Below, one piece after another: positions 33,497 to 45,482 of a stretch of DNA of 64,000 nt; position 1 is the first letter of the stretch; each line of letters begins with the position of its first letter. The notes under the pieces are model-generated. The model was given only the letters and a program-made list of their open reading frames with translations. It did no database searches and was not told the origin of the DNA. The stretch is taken from positions 77,455,501 through 77,519,500 of the forward strand of contig NC_088916.1 in assembly GCF_963576675.1 (NCBI RefSeq). Direction: 5' to 3'. This DNA comes from Euphorbia lathyris (taxonomy: Eukaryota; Streptophyta; Magnoliopsida; Malpighiales; Euphorbiaceae). The position numbers and the translations under genes are program-made.

Positions 33497-36046
33497 CTAA
33501 TCTTCTTCTTCAACATCGGTAATGAATTTGCCAGTACCAGGATTCAAAGCGGCAAAGAAGAAGAAGACAACGTTGAACAACACAAGAGGTTCGATTTCAC
33601 TGATCGGAAGTCCAGTCTCTATGTTCAGTTGTGCTAATGCTCCTTTACCCGTTATGATTTCTCCAATCAACGAAAATGCTATTCCCAACTGTGCCAATCT
33701 TCCCACGAACAGTTCGTTCGACTTTGTAAATCCGAACAATGGACCTTGCAAATCACAAAACAAACACATCAATATTAGATTCGAGCCAGAAAGGACAATC
33801 GGGATGGATTTAGGAGGTCGGGAGGGGCTTCAGTCACATACTAATTGCCGAAAAATTAATTTATGTATGACACTTCAATTTTTTTTAGATAAAAATATCC
33901 ATGAGTATTATGCATATGTCAATGTCAATGAATTCTAAATTTGTCGTTTTATCCATAGGTAGAAATTCTAAACACTTATTAGTTTTTTTTCTCACCGTGC
34001 TTTCTTTCATAACAGGTTCTGCTGGTCACACTATTACTAAATTGGCGCTCAATCTCCTCCCGTATAGACCGCTAATTAGTGGCGGGAAAAGAGTGCACGG
34101 AAAGTCCAATTGACCCGAGACATAGTAAAACATCCCGAGGATGTTGCAATTGTACTCCGAGACCCAAAACTAAAAAAGAAATGAAAGCGGAAAATGAGTA
34201 CCTCCTTCTTTAAGACCCAAAGTAGCCCTAAGACCTTTGCCTGGAGGGACAACAGCCCCTTCAATACCAGTGGGAGGGTCATCAACAAATTGACCACGGT
34301 CACCCAATGCTCCAATGGCTCCAAGCAATGTGAAAAGAATGAAGAATAGAAGAAGTGGCTCTGCTTCATAAATTGGGATTCCTGTTTCAAGATTCAACTG
34401 TGCTAGAATTCCTTTTCCTGTTAATGCTTCTCCCAATAGAGATGCCTGCAAAAACGGATTTTTTTCGCTAAAACCGTCAGTAAACACAATAAAAAAAAAA
34501 GTAGTCATTTTATTTCGTTACACAAAAGTTTAGGCGAGGAGTAGTATCTCCATTCTACGGTCAAGGAAACCTTATGGCCACATAAGAACTTACATATTGT
34601 TTTACTTATAGGGACTCTAACAACGACAGTGAAAGAATTCATGTGGAGTTTCCACAAGGGTCGTTTCCTTACTCTTGAGCATACCCGATATATATTTTTG
34701 TTCCTTTTTAAAATGTTAGTATGTGTTAGGAGGGGCACAAATGAGACAGAAAAACCGTGAAGTTTTGGTTTGAATGTTTGTTTGGTAGAAAAAGTTGGAT
34801 AGTTTTAGTATAAAAATAAATCTTGTGATTTAATTGATTTTCAAAAACAATTTCTGTGGCTTAAAAGTTTATAAACAGATTTTCTGTGTTTTGTGAAATT
34901 TGCAGTTAAAGAAACATAAGTCAATTTTTCAATCTAACAATGTAGTTTAGTTAATTTGTAAAGTAAGACCTTGTTTGATAACTCACTTAATTAGTTAAAT
35001 TAAAATATTAAGAACTTATTTAATTTAAGTGCGTTTGATAAAGGTTGTTCCTCTACCTCTTAAATTAGTTAATTAGGTGAAAATTCACTTATTTTGATAA
35101 GTGAAAATATTTAACTTAACATTTTAAGTTAAATATTATCAAGTAATATTTTTATAAAAGCTGCATAATTTAATACGTTCAACACTTATAATATTCAGCA
35201 CTTAATAATCGATAGCTTTGACAGTAATTTTTAACAAAATAACTAAGTTTATAAACTGCAGAGAACATATAACCCGCAAACTTTTAAATCAGAGAGACTG
35301 TTTTTGACATGTCATGCTCTCGTGGCATTGAGTTGATTGCTCTAGCCGCCCTATTCAACATTTTAATGAGAGGTGACAATTATGTGATATTAGCTATATA
35401 TTTCATATGGTTATATAGTGTTATCCGGTTAGAAATTGACCGGAGACCGGAAGATTGAGAAAATCAAGTTGGTTTATATCTGTAAATCGTATTATCGGGT
35501 TAGAAAATAAGTACTTACAGCGAATCCAATCATAGCAACACGACCAACAAAGAGTTCATTCTGCTTAGTGAAACCAATTCCACCAGAAGTACCAAATATA
35601 CCATCTTCTACCTTTTTCTTCGCTTTCTCAACCTACAACAACATTCAAAACTCCATTAATATCAAAAGAATATAAAAATTGATAAACTATACATAGACAT
35701 TGCATCGACTGGGTCCGAATTGGGTGATGTCGGGATAGAAGCCCTAAACAATGAGCAAATAGAAACTGAATCTCACATCTGAAATGGAGAATGATATTAG
35801 TAAAATGAGAATCTGATATACCTTCTTCTTGGGAGCAGCTTTGGCTTTTGATTTAAAGAGAGCAACAGTAGTAAAATTGTAAGAAGATGAAGATGAGGAA
35901 GAAGAAGGGAGAGGATTGAAGAAGAGAGAAGACAAAGATTTAGGTTTAAGTCTTTGGATTTGAAATTGAAGAAGAGGCTCTCTTTTTAAATCGACTGCTG
36001 CATATCTTGTTGAAACACCAGACGCGAATAACATGGTTTGAGCCAT
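33497..36046 (-). CDS. psbS: Photosystem II 22 kDa protein PsbS, chloroplast precursor
   Basis: Four exons: 36046-35822, 35632-35519, 34445-34202 and 33744-33497. All introns have GT-AG ends, giving 831 nt and 276 residues. Residues 1 to about 65 form a Ser-rich chloroplast transit peptide. The mature protein has four membrane helices in two homologous halves: each begins GFTK-x-NELFVGR and contains E-T-G-[IL]-P-I-x-E-x-E-P, which carries the conserved lumen-facing glutamates known to sense low pH in PsbS. PsbS sits in the thylakoid membrane and triggers energy-dependent quenching of excess light. Length and exon count are normal, and no lesion is visible. It is the only intact host gene in the window. 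Introns are 189, 1073 and 457 nt; intron 2 holds MITE-like sequence. No clear TATA box lies upstream; an ACGT core (ACGTG on the gene strand) is near 36228. Confidence 0.97.
34790..35305. mobile_element. MITE-like sequence within psbS intron 2
   Basis: Left part (TCAAAAACAATTTCTGTGGC, TTAAAAGTTTATAAACAG) and inverted right part (GCAAACTTTTAAATCAGAGA, CTGTTTTTGACATGTC) form an imperfect foldback resembling the element at 29205. Between them, at 34975-35170, TTGTTTGATAACTCACTTAA and TTAAGTGCGTTTGATAAAGG suggest a second small element inserted in the first. Confidence 0.45.
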
Positions 36047-37000
36047 TAACTTTAATTCTCTGCTCTGCTCTGCCCTGCCTGGGGTTTCAAGTTCTTTCTT
36101 TGTGTTGGATCTGTCGATGGCGATGAAGAAATGTAGTAGTGATGAGTGAAGTAAAGGCTGAGAGTAGAGAGTGAGATTTTTGTGGATATGGTGCGACAAA
36201 GTTTAAACGATGGGCTAATAGAGTGAACACGTCTTCTTCTTCTACATTAGATATTTGTGATTCTTATAATTTTCATTTTATTTTCTCCAATAATGCTTTG
36301 TGACCAATTCTATTTTACCTAATGGTGAAATTTAACCTTAGTGTGTTTAACGTATGACATGATACAAATTTAATATTAACGTTTTCAAACAAGATCAAAT
36401 TTAATCCTAGTGTTTAACATATGATATGATGTTATTTAACTATTACATCGTACCTTCTAAATAAGTTTGTCGATAAATTGAAACAGTTTCGTATATTTTT
36501 TTTTTTTGTAGTTTGTCCAATTTGTCGATTCGAGACTCGTCAGACAACCTTTAGGTGGATCATCTCCCAATTAAAGCTTTTTGCGTATGCTAGGACTTGA
36601 ATTCGAGTTTTTTCTATTGGTTTTTTGAAACTATATTAGTAACACTGTAAATATTTTAGATAATTTGACAAAAAAAATTGTCATTTACTTATATGTAGCA
36701 TATTTAGTTTTTAGCATTTTAACAGAATTTTTTGTAATTTTGTTAGTAATACACTAAATATTTTAAACGTAATTGATATTTGTAAGGTCTAGAGTGACAG
36801 TTAAATACCAATTAAACCAGTTTTTCTAATTTTCGATAATATAGGTTAAAATTGATCTTGATTGGAAACATTGGGATTAAATTTAATCTATTTCATACGT
36901 TAAGGTTAAATTTACACTTTTCTTAAAACGTTGAGGCTAAATTTGATCTTTATCTTTTTTTTTTTTTTGTAGAGATATAAAAAAATTACTTACATTGTTG
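36047..37000. other. psbS upstream region with a foldback repeat
   Basis: The first ~200 bp are the likely promoter and 5' UTR of psbS. Beyond them, at about 36320-36960, sequences such as AAATTTAACCTTAGTGTG and AGATCAAATTTAATCC reappear inverted at 36850-36955 (GGTTAAATTTACAC, GGCTAAATTTGATCT). This forms a MITE-like foldback roughly 270 bp upstream of the start codon. No gene. Confidence 0.5.
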
Positions 37001-37009
37001 TGTATAACG

Positions 37010-37540
37010 ATTAGATTATAGGATTAATACATCATTCATATATGTAAGGGTATTAGATATGTGTATGAATTGTATTAGAGTTTTTCGTTTTCCTTTAAGT
37101 TTATATGTAATTTTCACTAACTTTTAGATAGTTTCAAGTCATCTTATTTCATTTCTCATTAGATCTGTTATGGTATTAGAGTGCGCTCTACACCAATCTT
37201 CTTCTTTTTGGTTGATATGGTTTCTTCCTTTAGGGGATATCATTGTTTTTGAAGATTGTTCTATCATCTTCATCTTCTTTGTTTTTCGATCTCGATTCAT
37301 TCTAAATCAAAATGAGTCAAGATTTACGTTTTGGTAGTCAAATAAAACAGTGTGAATCGCTACCTAGTGATCTTTCAACAACTCAATCCAAAGTCGCAAG
37401 AACAACTGAATTATCAACATACTAGAGAAACTAATTTTGTTCATCCGTCTTTGAATCCAACTAGTTGTTATTAGATGCATCCAGATGAAAATCTGAGTTC
37501 AGTTATTGTAGCTCAACTTTTGAGCATACTGCACTCTATT
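37010..37540 (+). pseudogene. Decayed copia retrotransposon remnant (LTR end, primer site, gag start)
   Basis: TATGGTATTAGAGTGCG at about 37170 resembles a tRNA-Met primer site (TGGTATCAGAGC) at the end of an LTR-like stretch. About 300 bp later, broken frames read HPSLNPT... and HPDENLSSVIVAQLLS, close to the N-terminus of plant copia gag proteins. Several stops interrupt it and no pol follows. Confidence 0.5.
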
Positions 37541-37800
37541 CCCTAAAAAAAAAAATTATTCATTAATAAATTTTTGTAATAGGATGAATGCATTAGCTAG
37601 ATTGATATAGATTGAATTGAGTTTTATAAATTCTAATCCTTAAAATATATTAAAAGTACTGATTTTACTAGTTTGACATAATCCAAAAATGATGATTTGA
37701 TGTAGTTGTAAGTAGTTTTTAAAATATGAATTTCTGTATAATTTTCCCTATTTTCTTTATCTATATTTGATCCATTTAATTAATTTTATCAATGATATCA

Positions 37801-38058
37801 TCTATACTATATATAATTACGGAAGCAGAGAGAAATGAGAAGAAGTGTTTTAAAGGTCTTTTTAATGAGTTGTCAACATCAGATTAAAAATATTTAATTA
37901 ATTAAAAATAAATATTTAATTAATTAAAATCTATACTATATATAATTACGGAAGCAGAGAGAAATGAGAAGAAGTGTTTTAAAGGTCTTTTTGATGAGTT
38001 GTCAACATCAGATTAAAAATATTTAATTAATTAAAAATAAATATTTAATTAATTAAAA
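37801..38058 (+). repeat. Tandemly duplicated Helitron left end (2 x 129 bp)
   Basis: 37801-37929 and 37930-38058 both begin TCTATACTATATATAATTAC and differ at one base that I can see (TTTTTAATGAG versus TTTTTGATGAG). Each copy is preceded by A, so either could serve as the transposon 5' end. Confidence 0.9.
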
Positions 38059-38440
38059 ATTAAAAATTACAAATTTATATTTATAATATATTAAATAATT
38101 ACTAGCCTATTAATTAAAATAATAAAAGAAAGCAAGAGTTACGGGAAGATAAAAAAACACAAAGCAAAAGAAATCCAAAAGTCACAAATAAACTTCTATA
38201 TAAAGCATGATAGATAGTATTCCACCATTATATTCATTGGTCACGATAGATAGTATTATATTTCTGAAGGTAAATATTCGATTTTTTTCATATGTTGTAG
38301 TCAGGGGCGGATCCAGGACTCAATAGTCGGAGGGGCTAAATTGTGTGCAAGAAAAAAAAACAAATACATTAAAAAAATCGAAATAACAAATTCTTCATAA
38401 ATTGCTAATAAATAGTTCTTGTTACCTCTAGTAAAAAAAA

Positions 38441-39028
38441 TTAACGTTTCTTGACCTTTAACTGACTCGAAGAAGATAAGTAATGCTGAGAAGATGGCAA
38501 TTTATTCCTTCGAAATTTCATAGCTTGAAAATTGCGCACAATCGCTTCATTCTCAATACCAACAAAAATCCTTTTTTCAACATAACACATCATACAATCT
38601 TCGAGAAAGTCATCACCCATTTTGTTGCGCAAATCCGTCTTAATAAGTTTCATTGCAGAGAAAGATCTTTCAACAGAAGCTGTTGCAACTGGTAAGATCA
38701 AAATCAACTCAATAAGCCGGTATGTGAAGGGAAAAAGAGAGTGATACTTTAGCTCAACCATCTTCTTTGCAAGTACGCCAACATCGTTCATACCAGAGAA
38801 TAATTCATTCGATCTCATTTCATAAATGAACAGTTTAAATTCATCTTTGAGCTGAGATAGATCACAATAGAAAAAATCTGATGAATATAACTCAGCAAGC
38901 CGAAGCACTCGTTGAAGATCAAAATTCTCAAATGAATTCGTAGGATCAAGACAGGACATGCACACAAGTAGTTCTGTATTCGATTCAGAAAAGCGACTAT
39001 CGAATTCAATAATAAGTCGAGCAATAAC
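38441..39028 (-). pseudogene. hAT transposase, C-terminal dimerisation domain
   Basis: The frame ends at 38441 with TAA. It contains the hATC signature LPVATASVERSFSAMKLIKT followed by LRNKMGDDFLEDCMMCYVEK, and upstream FSESNTELLVCMSCLDPTNS and LAELYSSDFFYCD, typical of zinc-finger-MYM-like plant hAT transposases. It is open from about 39028, where an AG acceptor-like site occurs. The catalytic core is missing, so the protein cannot transpose DNA. Confidence 0.88.
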
Positions 39029-39123
39029 CTTGCATTGAGTAAAAATAGAAAAGTCAACAAAATATTTAATAATAGCTATAAGTTATCACGTTATATGTAA
39101 AAAGAACAAGAAAAACTTAGTAC

Positions 39124-39328
39124 CTCGACAAGGACCTTTTAACAAATAACGCCTCCGTAATTCATCTTGAATTGCATTATCATACATAATAATCGGCTTC
39201 CTTTCCCCTGGATCACCAATTACATCCTCATCGGATTCCACACATTGTCTCTTTTCACTAGGATTAGGGTCATTTGATGAAGATTCAACATTTTGAACCT
39301 TATCAACCGGTTTATAAAATTTGTGCAT
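39124..39328 (-). pseudogene. hAT transposase, N-terminal fragment
   Basis: Starts MHKFYKPVDKVQNVESSS and runs to AIQDELRRRYLLKGPCR, the conserved start of plant MYM-type hAT transposases just before their zinc finger. A GT follows at 39123, and an AG lies about 95 bp on, but joining them there does not keep frame. I therefore read this as the remnant of a deletion and not as a working intron. Confidence 0.7.
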
Positions 39329-39959
39329 TATATTCCTAATATATATCAACAAAATCATCAACACAAAATCACAAAATCAATAAAATCACAAAATCAATTG
39401 TGCATTATATCCCTAAACTCTAAATTTGTGCATTATATCCCTAATATATATCAACAAAATCATCAAAACAAAATCAATAAAATCACAAAATGCACAAAAT
39501 CATCAAAGCATTATATCCCTAAACCCTAAATTTGAGCATTATATCCCTAATATATAATCAGTAAAATTATCAACACAAAATCACTTAATTAAACATAAAA
39601 TCATTTAATTAAACACAACATCACTTAATTAAACACAAAATCACTAATTTAGATAATTTAAATTAAAGAAACCCTAATTATAAATTAGGGATTTAAATTG
39701 CAAAACTAACCTTAAATTTTGTTTGAAGCTTTATATCCGTAATTTCCGTTGATCTTTGTTCTATTTTGTCTCTTAATCAAAGAAAAAGAGAAAGGAAAGA
39801 AAGAAAAGAAAAGAAAATGGGAGAAAAAAAGAAAGCTAAATAAAGAAGCAGAGGAGAGGAAGAAAGGAGATGTCGAATGAATGAATAAAGAAGGAAGAGG
39901 GCATGGTGGGTGGAAATCCCTTAGTAGTGTCTGTCCTGTTTTTTAATTTTTTTTTTTTC

Positions 39960-40200
39960 AAATCCCTAAGTCCAAAACGACGTCGTTTTGGACGTTTCAT
40001 TTAAGTCCAAAACGACGTCGTTTTGGACTTAGGGTTTTAAAAAAAAATTAATAAACGAAGAAGAAGAGGAGCGCAGCCCTCTTCTTCTTCGTCTGCCATG
40101 GCCGGAGGGGCTCCGGCCATGGCAGATATTCGGCTTACCAGGGGTGAAAAACACCCCTGGTGGCGGTTTCCGGGAGGCCGGAGGGTCGGGAGACCCTCCC
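39960..40200. repeat. Cluster of perfect inverted repeats near the hAT right end
   Basis: Two copies of a 24-bp perfect palindrome with half-site GTCCAAAACGAC (39970-39993, 40005-40028). Then a 16-bp stem TCTGCCATGGCCGGAG with 3-nt loop (40092-40126), a 10-bp stem ACCAGGGGTG with 5-nt loop (40137-40161) and an 8-bp stem GGAGGGTC with 4-nt loop (40180-40199). Confidence 0.9.
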
Positions 40201-40695
40201 CTACCCCCCTGGATCCGCCCCTGGTTGTAGTTATTTTGTTCTCAATTATGTTGTTGTTTTATTTTTATTAAACAATAGTTGTTATAGTTTCATCTTTCAG
40301 ATTCATTTCTGTTGTTACCCAGGTTTTACCTCTCGCTATCTTATCCATGCTTTCTTTTTTATTTGTCTTTTTTTTTCCAAACTGGTAGCTTCAATTGAAG
40401 AAATTCGACAGAAATAGAAGATGCATGAACAACTAAAACCGGAAAACACAAAAGTGTCAAAAATTACAAGAAATTCTTATGTTTCTCAATGTAATTATTC
40501 GATTTTTTTTCATATGTTGTAGTTATTTTTGTTCTCAGTTGTGTTGTTGTTTTCTTTTTATTAAACAATAGTTGTTATAGTTTCATTTTTCAAAGATAAA
40601 ATTCCATTTCTGTCGTTATCCAGATTCCATACCTCTCGCTACCTTATCCATGTTTTCTTTTTTATTTATTTATTTTTCAAAATGACTAAAATAAA

Positions 40696-41919
40696 GATTT
40701 TGTATATTTGCATTCTTTTTTAGTATATGTTCCTAGGTGTTATCGTTTTGATTGTTAACTCTAACTAAAATTTAGATTTTCGGCTTTTTATGAACTCAAT
40801 TTTTAGTTTTAATTGAAGTTAGATTAATTTTTCTAATTCGGAACATGTTGAAATTCACTCATTTTTTTAGTTTGAGTTTAGCTAATTGATATGGATTGTA
40901 TTTTTTATTTTTATGCATTTTGGTACAAATAGATATAAAGTTTCACACGATAGTTGTTCATTGAAGTTTGAGACATATTAAATAAAATATTAAAGAGATA
41001 TTGGAATATTATAATTACAATGAAGTTTATTTCAATATAAATTATGTTATATTATTATTATTATTATCAAGAAGTTATTTTTTCTCAATTTTCTAGATAA
41101 GGAGATTTTGTATATTTGCATTCTTTTTTAGTATATGTTCCTAGGTGTTATCGTTTTGATTGTTAACTCTAACTAAAATTTAGATTTTCGGCTTTTTATG
41201 AACTCAATTTTTAGTTTTAATTGAAGTTAGATTAATTTTTCTAATTCGGAACATGTTGAAATTCACTCATTTTTTTAGTTTGAGTTTAGCTAATTGATAT
41301 GGATTGTATTTTTTATTTTTATGCATTTTGGTACAAATAGATATAAAGTTTCACACGATAGTTGTTCATTGAAGTTTGAGACATATTAAATAAAATATTA
41401 AAGAGATATTGGAATATTATAATTACAATGAAGTTTATTTCAATATAAATTATGTTATATTATTATTATTATTATCAAGAAGTTATTTTTTCTCAATTTT
41501 CTAGATAAGGAGATTTTGTATATTTGCATTCTTTTTTAGTATATGTTCCTAGGTGTTATCGTTTTGATTGTTAACTCTAACTAAAATTTAGATTTTCGGC
41601 TTTTTATGAACTCAATTTTTAGTTTTAATTGAAGTTAGATTAATTTTTCTAATTCGGAACATGTTGAAATTCACTCATTTTTTTAGTTTGAGTTTAGCTA
41701 ATTGATATGGATTGTATTTTTTATTTTTATGCATTTTGGTACAAATAGATATAAAGTTTCACACGATAGTTGTTCATTGAAGTTTGAGACATATTAAATA
41801 AAATATTAAAGAGATATTGGAATATTATAATTACAATGAAGTTTATTTCAATATAAATTATGTTATATTATTATTATTATTATCAAGAAGTTATTTTTTC
41901 TCAATTTTCTAGATAAGGA
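40696..41919 (+). repeat. Three tandem copies of a 408-bp unit
   Basis: Units start GATTTTGTATATTTGCATTC at 40696, 41104 and 41512. The fourth start at 41920 diverges after four bases. I see no differences between the copies. Each ends with an ATT microsatellite and TCTAGATAAGGA. No coding capacity. Near-identity implies very recent amplification or homogenisation. Confidence 0.92.
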
Positions 41920-41934
41920 GATTGTAAGCGTCTA

Positions 41935-42215
41935 ATACGCTTGATAAGATGTTTATTCTTGAAGAATTTGATGAGTTGTCAACGTAGTATAAAATCAAAA
42001 TAAAAAAGATTTAATTAATTAAAAATAACAAATTTATATTTATAATATATTAAACAATTATTAACCTATTAATTAAAATAATAAACGACAGTAAAAGTTA
42101 CAAGAAGATGAAAAAACACAAAGCAAATGAAATCCAAAAGTCACAAATAAACTTCTATATAAAGCATGACAGATAGTATTCCACTATTATATTCATTGGC
42201 CATGATAGACAATAT
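41935..42215 (+). repeat. Second copy of the Helitron left sub-terminal region
   Basis: GATGAGTTGTCAACGTAGTA through CATTGGCCATGATAGACAAT parallels 37985-38255 with scattered differences (for example AAACTTCTATATAAAGCATG in both). It is older than the 129-bp tandem duplication. The rest of the Helitron (42216-43395) is AT-rich, with a two-copy ~73-bp repeat at about 42885-43020 (TTGTAATTCTTTTGTATCGT in both) and no recognised gene. Confidence 0.8.
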
Positions 42216-43395
42216 TAACGTTTTTTTTACTGAGTGGTTACAATTGCGATTTAATTCTATTTAACTAAAATTAATTTATGGACTTAATACTTCATTAAGA
42301 AAAAAATAAAATGTTTAATTAATGGGAAAAAAATATTTTCACTCTCCTCTTTATACGCTTATGTCTCGACATTCTCTCTTATTTTCAAAAAATAAAACCC
42401 GAGAGGAAGACGGTTCTCTCCTAATTATCTCTTTCGTCCCTTCATTTTTTTTCAATTCTTTTGTTTGTTTTTCTTACTTACAAAATTCAAGAATATATAA
42501 TTACTAGAAAATATTAATGAAGTCAAATAAGTAATATCTGCGAGTGTGGTTGATATTCTATATAGTGAAAGAATGAAGAACAAATTGATCGAATGTCTTG
42601 ATGAGATATTACGAGATGAAAATAGGAGAAATCATCATCTTAAACTGATTCAATTAGATATATTGGGTTATTGTAGTAGAATGAATAATTGAATTCGAAT
42701 ACTTGGTGATCATGAAATTCCATCAACCAAAATAATTATCATCAAGATGAATTTGTGACTAATTCTTACGAATTTTATTTTTTTATATGTAACATATTGA
42801 ATTGATAAAGTTTATTCATATGCAACGTTAGAAAAGTATTGATTGTAATAGTTTATAGAATAATATATTGATGTTGCTTCCATTTTAACATAGATTGTAA
42901 TTCTTTTGTATCGTAGATATAATATTTAATTTTAATTGTAGTTTAATTCAATTTTTGTTTAACCTATATTGTAATTCTTTTGTATCGTAAATATAATATT
43001 TAATTTTAATTATAGTTTAATACAATTTTTGATTTTTTATTATATTCTAATATATTTCTTAATTAATCTGCTATTTTATTATTATTGTTTCACAGAATAT
43101 TTGGAATATAAAAATGTATTAAAATTCCTAAAAAGTACAAATCATTGAATTTTGTAAAAATAAATAAATCATTCATCTTTAGTTAAAATTCTATAAAAAA
43201 AAATAGTCAATTATTTTTAAAATCAATTTAATTTGAATTATCATTAAAAAATATATATTAATTTCAAATATACATAATATAAATTTTTTTCATTGCATGA
43301 TATAAAATTATTTAAAAGTAAATATGTCAATTTATTTATTTATCTAAATTATATAAAAGTTTCATACCCCGTGCCTCGCACGGGTTTTCGACTAG

Positions 43396-44325
43396 TTCCA
43401 TTTAAAATCAGAGTCGTATCAATCTATTTATTAAATGAGTTGAGAACAATTAGCTTTAACACTTTAACAGAAAATTATTAGTAACATTGAAAATAACGTT
43501 CCTCGCTAAGAATGTGTTATGTGGCGCAATCTGAATAGGTATTGCTAATGTATTAGAGATGCTACGCGAAAACAAAAAATATATTTTTTTCATCAAAATT
43601 TTTGTACCTGAAAAATAAAAATATCTAATTTTATAATTTATTGTGGCATCAAAATAGCTTCTCATCTAAAAAAAATTAAAGATAAATAATTTATTAGTTT
43701 TTACTTTTGTAACGTACTGTTTAGTTTTGTAGTATATCTGTTTATACTGAATATAACGGTTAATTTTTTTAAAAAAAATAGAGAGAATGACTAAAAAGTT
43801 AATAATTACCAAAGATAAGAACCTTGCAATATATTTTTTAAAATAAATGTATTAAATAAAAAGAAAAATAAAATTGTTGTTCACAACTGGGAAGATATAT
43901 ATTTGTCACTATTCCTCTATTTTATTTACAATCAACTAATTTTATTTATTTTTGGATGTTTTAGGCGTGGCAAGATAATGAGGTGGCCATGAATTTGTGA
44001 TGCGGAGGGCATTAATGAAACAAACGTGTCCTAATATTTGGCAAAAATCTTCCAGAGTCCCTGACTCTTCATTTATTAGTTCATTTAACTCTTAATTTTT
44101 TTAGTTAGACATGTTAAGCTTATGATCTTTTATATTCTACCATATAAGCCTATAATGACTATAAAAGTTAGTTTTGAATATAAAACTCGATTATCAGAGT
44201 GTTATTCATTTCACTTGTGTTAGAAATTTCATTTAGTTCGAAACAATTTTTAATATATGTAATGTGTGATTATAAAAAAAATTGTAAAAACTTTATTTTG
44301 AAACAATTTCAAACATATATGAAAT
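43396..44325. other. AT-rich intergenic spacer
   Basis: No gene, RNA gene or clear transposon end recognised. Confidence 0.5.
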
Positions 44326-44332
44326 TAATAAT

Positions 44333-44855
44333 AGGCTTAATACATCATTTGCCTTCTGAACTTGTCCAAAGAGCTTGATTGGCCCCTTGAACTTTCAAAG
44401 TGTCCCGCTAGCCCCATGAACTTGTATAAAATGTTTAGTTAGCCCTCTAAACTTGCGTAAAATGTAATCAATTGATCACTCGGTCGCAAAAAAGTAAGTT
44501 AAATGCGGAAGATGTATTCCACGAGTTTTAAAAAAAGTAAAACGACCAAAATCGGGGTATACAATTCTAATATAAGAGAAGACAAGTTGTATAGTTGAGC
44601 AAGTAATAACTTCATTTTTAATTTATTTTTGAATTATGTAATAATATTCTAATATGCGTGAAATACATCTTCCGCATTTAACTTACTTTTTTGCGACTGA
44701 GTGATCAATTGATTATATTTTATACAAGTTCAAGGGGCTAACTAAATATTTTATACAAGTTCAGGGGGCTATTAAAATACTTTGAAAGTTCAGGAGGTCA
44801 ATTAAGCTTTTTGGACAAGTTTAGAAGTTCAGAGGGCAAATGATATATTAAGCCT
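44333..44855. mobile_element. MITE with long terminal inverted repeats
   Basis: A 523-bp element from AGGCTTAATACATCATTTGC to the inverted GCAAATGATATATTAAGCCT, with arms of nearly 200 bp (for example TTGCGACTGAGTGATCAATT on the right inverts GATCACTCGGTCGCAAAAAA on the left). Flanked by TAATAAT at 44326-44332 and 44856-44862, a perfect 7-bp direct repeat in AT-rich sequence. Arms also repeat TTGAACTTG-type units. Non-coding; long arms suggest a Mutator-like or similar foldback family, not certain. Confidence 0.8.
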
Positions 44856-44862
44856 TAATAAT

Positions 44863-45482
44863 ATTTTTAACTGTACGGGATATTCATAACTAACCAATTT
44901 GATTAACATTAATTTAACATGACAGGATAGAAAAAAAAATCAGGAATTTAATACATTTTTATAAAATAATACTTTTTACCCTAATATTTCTCTACCATTT
45001 AAATTATAAATTCAACACAAATAAATAAAAATCCCCACAATTAATGGAGATGCAAAAGTTACAAGTTGGAACAATGGAATCTACTAGAATTATGTCGACA
45101 AATATTCGAATGACACCTCACCACACAATCAAAACTCCTTCCACATAATTTGGAACAAAAGATATTTTTTATCTTTTTATTTTTGAATGAAGATATTTTT
45201 TATCTAGTTCATAAAAATCCTAGGGTATACTCTTTATTGGGCCGTGGGCCAAACCTTCATTCAACTTGGCCCAAAATAGTTACATGTTGCAAAAGAAAAC
45301 CCAATGACCAGTGAAATTTGTTACGATTTACGAATATAGAATTTAGTTAAAATTGAGTTACCCCAATTCAATTTTAACCGTTTAAAAACAGTAAAAAAAG
45401 AATCGCCTAAAAGTAAAAAAACTCCTTTTTGTGGGCAAAATCAACCTCCTAAAGTTCAGCCTAACATTTAGGAAGTCTTATT
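44863..45482. other. AT-rich intergenic spacer
   Basis: No gene recognised. It ends at the first LTR of the copia nest. Confidence 0.5.

Larger units (their letters stand above)
38302..40223 (-). mobile_element. hAT transposon, internally deleted, nested in the Helitron
   Basis: Ends CAGGGGCGGATCCAGG (38302) and CCTGGATCCGCCCCTG (to 40223) are perfect 16-bp inverted repeats, flanked by the perfect 8-bp duplication GTTGTAGT (38294-38301 and 40224-40231). At 1922 bp it is too short for a full transposase and retains only N- and C-terminal pieces on the minus strand. It split a Helitron segment; a second, uninterrupted copy of the flanking sequence is at about 40440-40690. Confidence 0.95.
37801..43395 (+). 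mobile_element. Non-autonomous Helitron
   Basis: The left end TCTATACTATATATAATTAC and the right end, a 7-bp hairpin (CCCGTGC / GCACGGG, 43368-43384) 11 nt before CTAG at 43392-43395, are the standard plant Helitron termini. It sits between A (37800) and T (43396), the usual target. The 5.6 kb contain no Rep/helicase similarity. Inside are a duplicated left end, a nested hAT, a 3 x 408-bp tandem repeat and a second copy of the left sub-terminal region. Rolling-circle transposition would need enzymes from an autonomous relative. Confidence 0.85.

Noticed and set aside
36228..36236. ACGTG element as a light-regulatory G-box for psbS
   Set aside because: Only the 5-base core is present and single copies are common by chance; mentioned but not annotated.
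40696..41919. CRISPR-like array
   Set aside because: The unit is 408 bp with no spacers, in a plant Helitron; ordinary tandem repeat.
42540..42770. Possible degraded coding fragment in the Helitron (reads RMKNKLIECLDEILRDEN)
   Set aside because: Short, interrupted, and not recognisably like Rep, helicase or any family I know.
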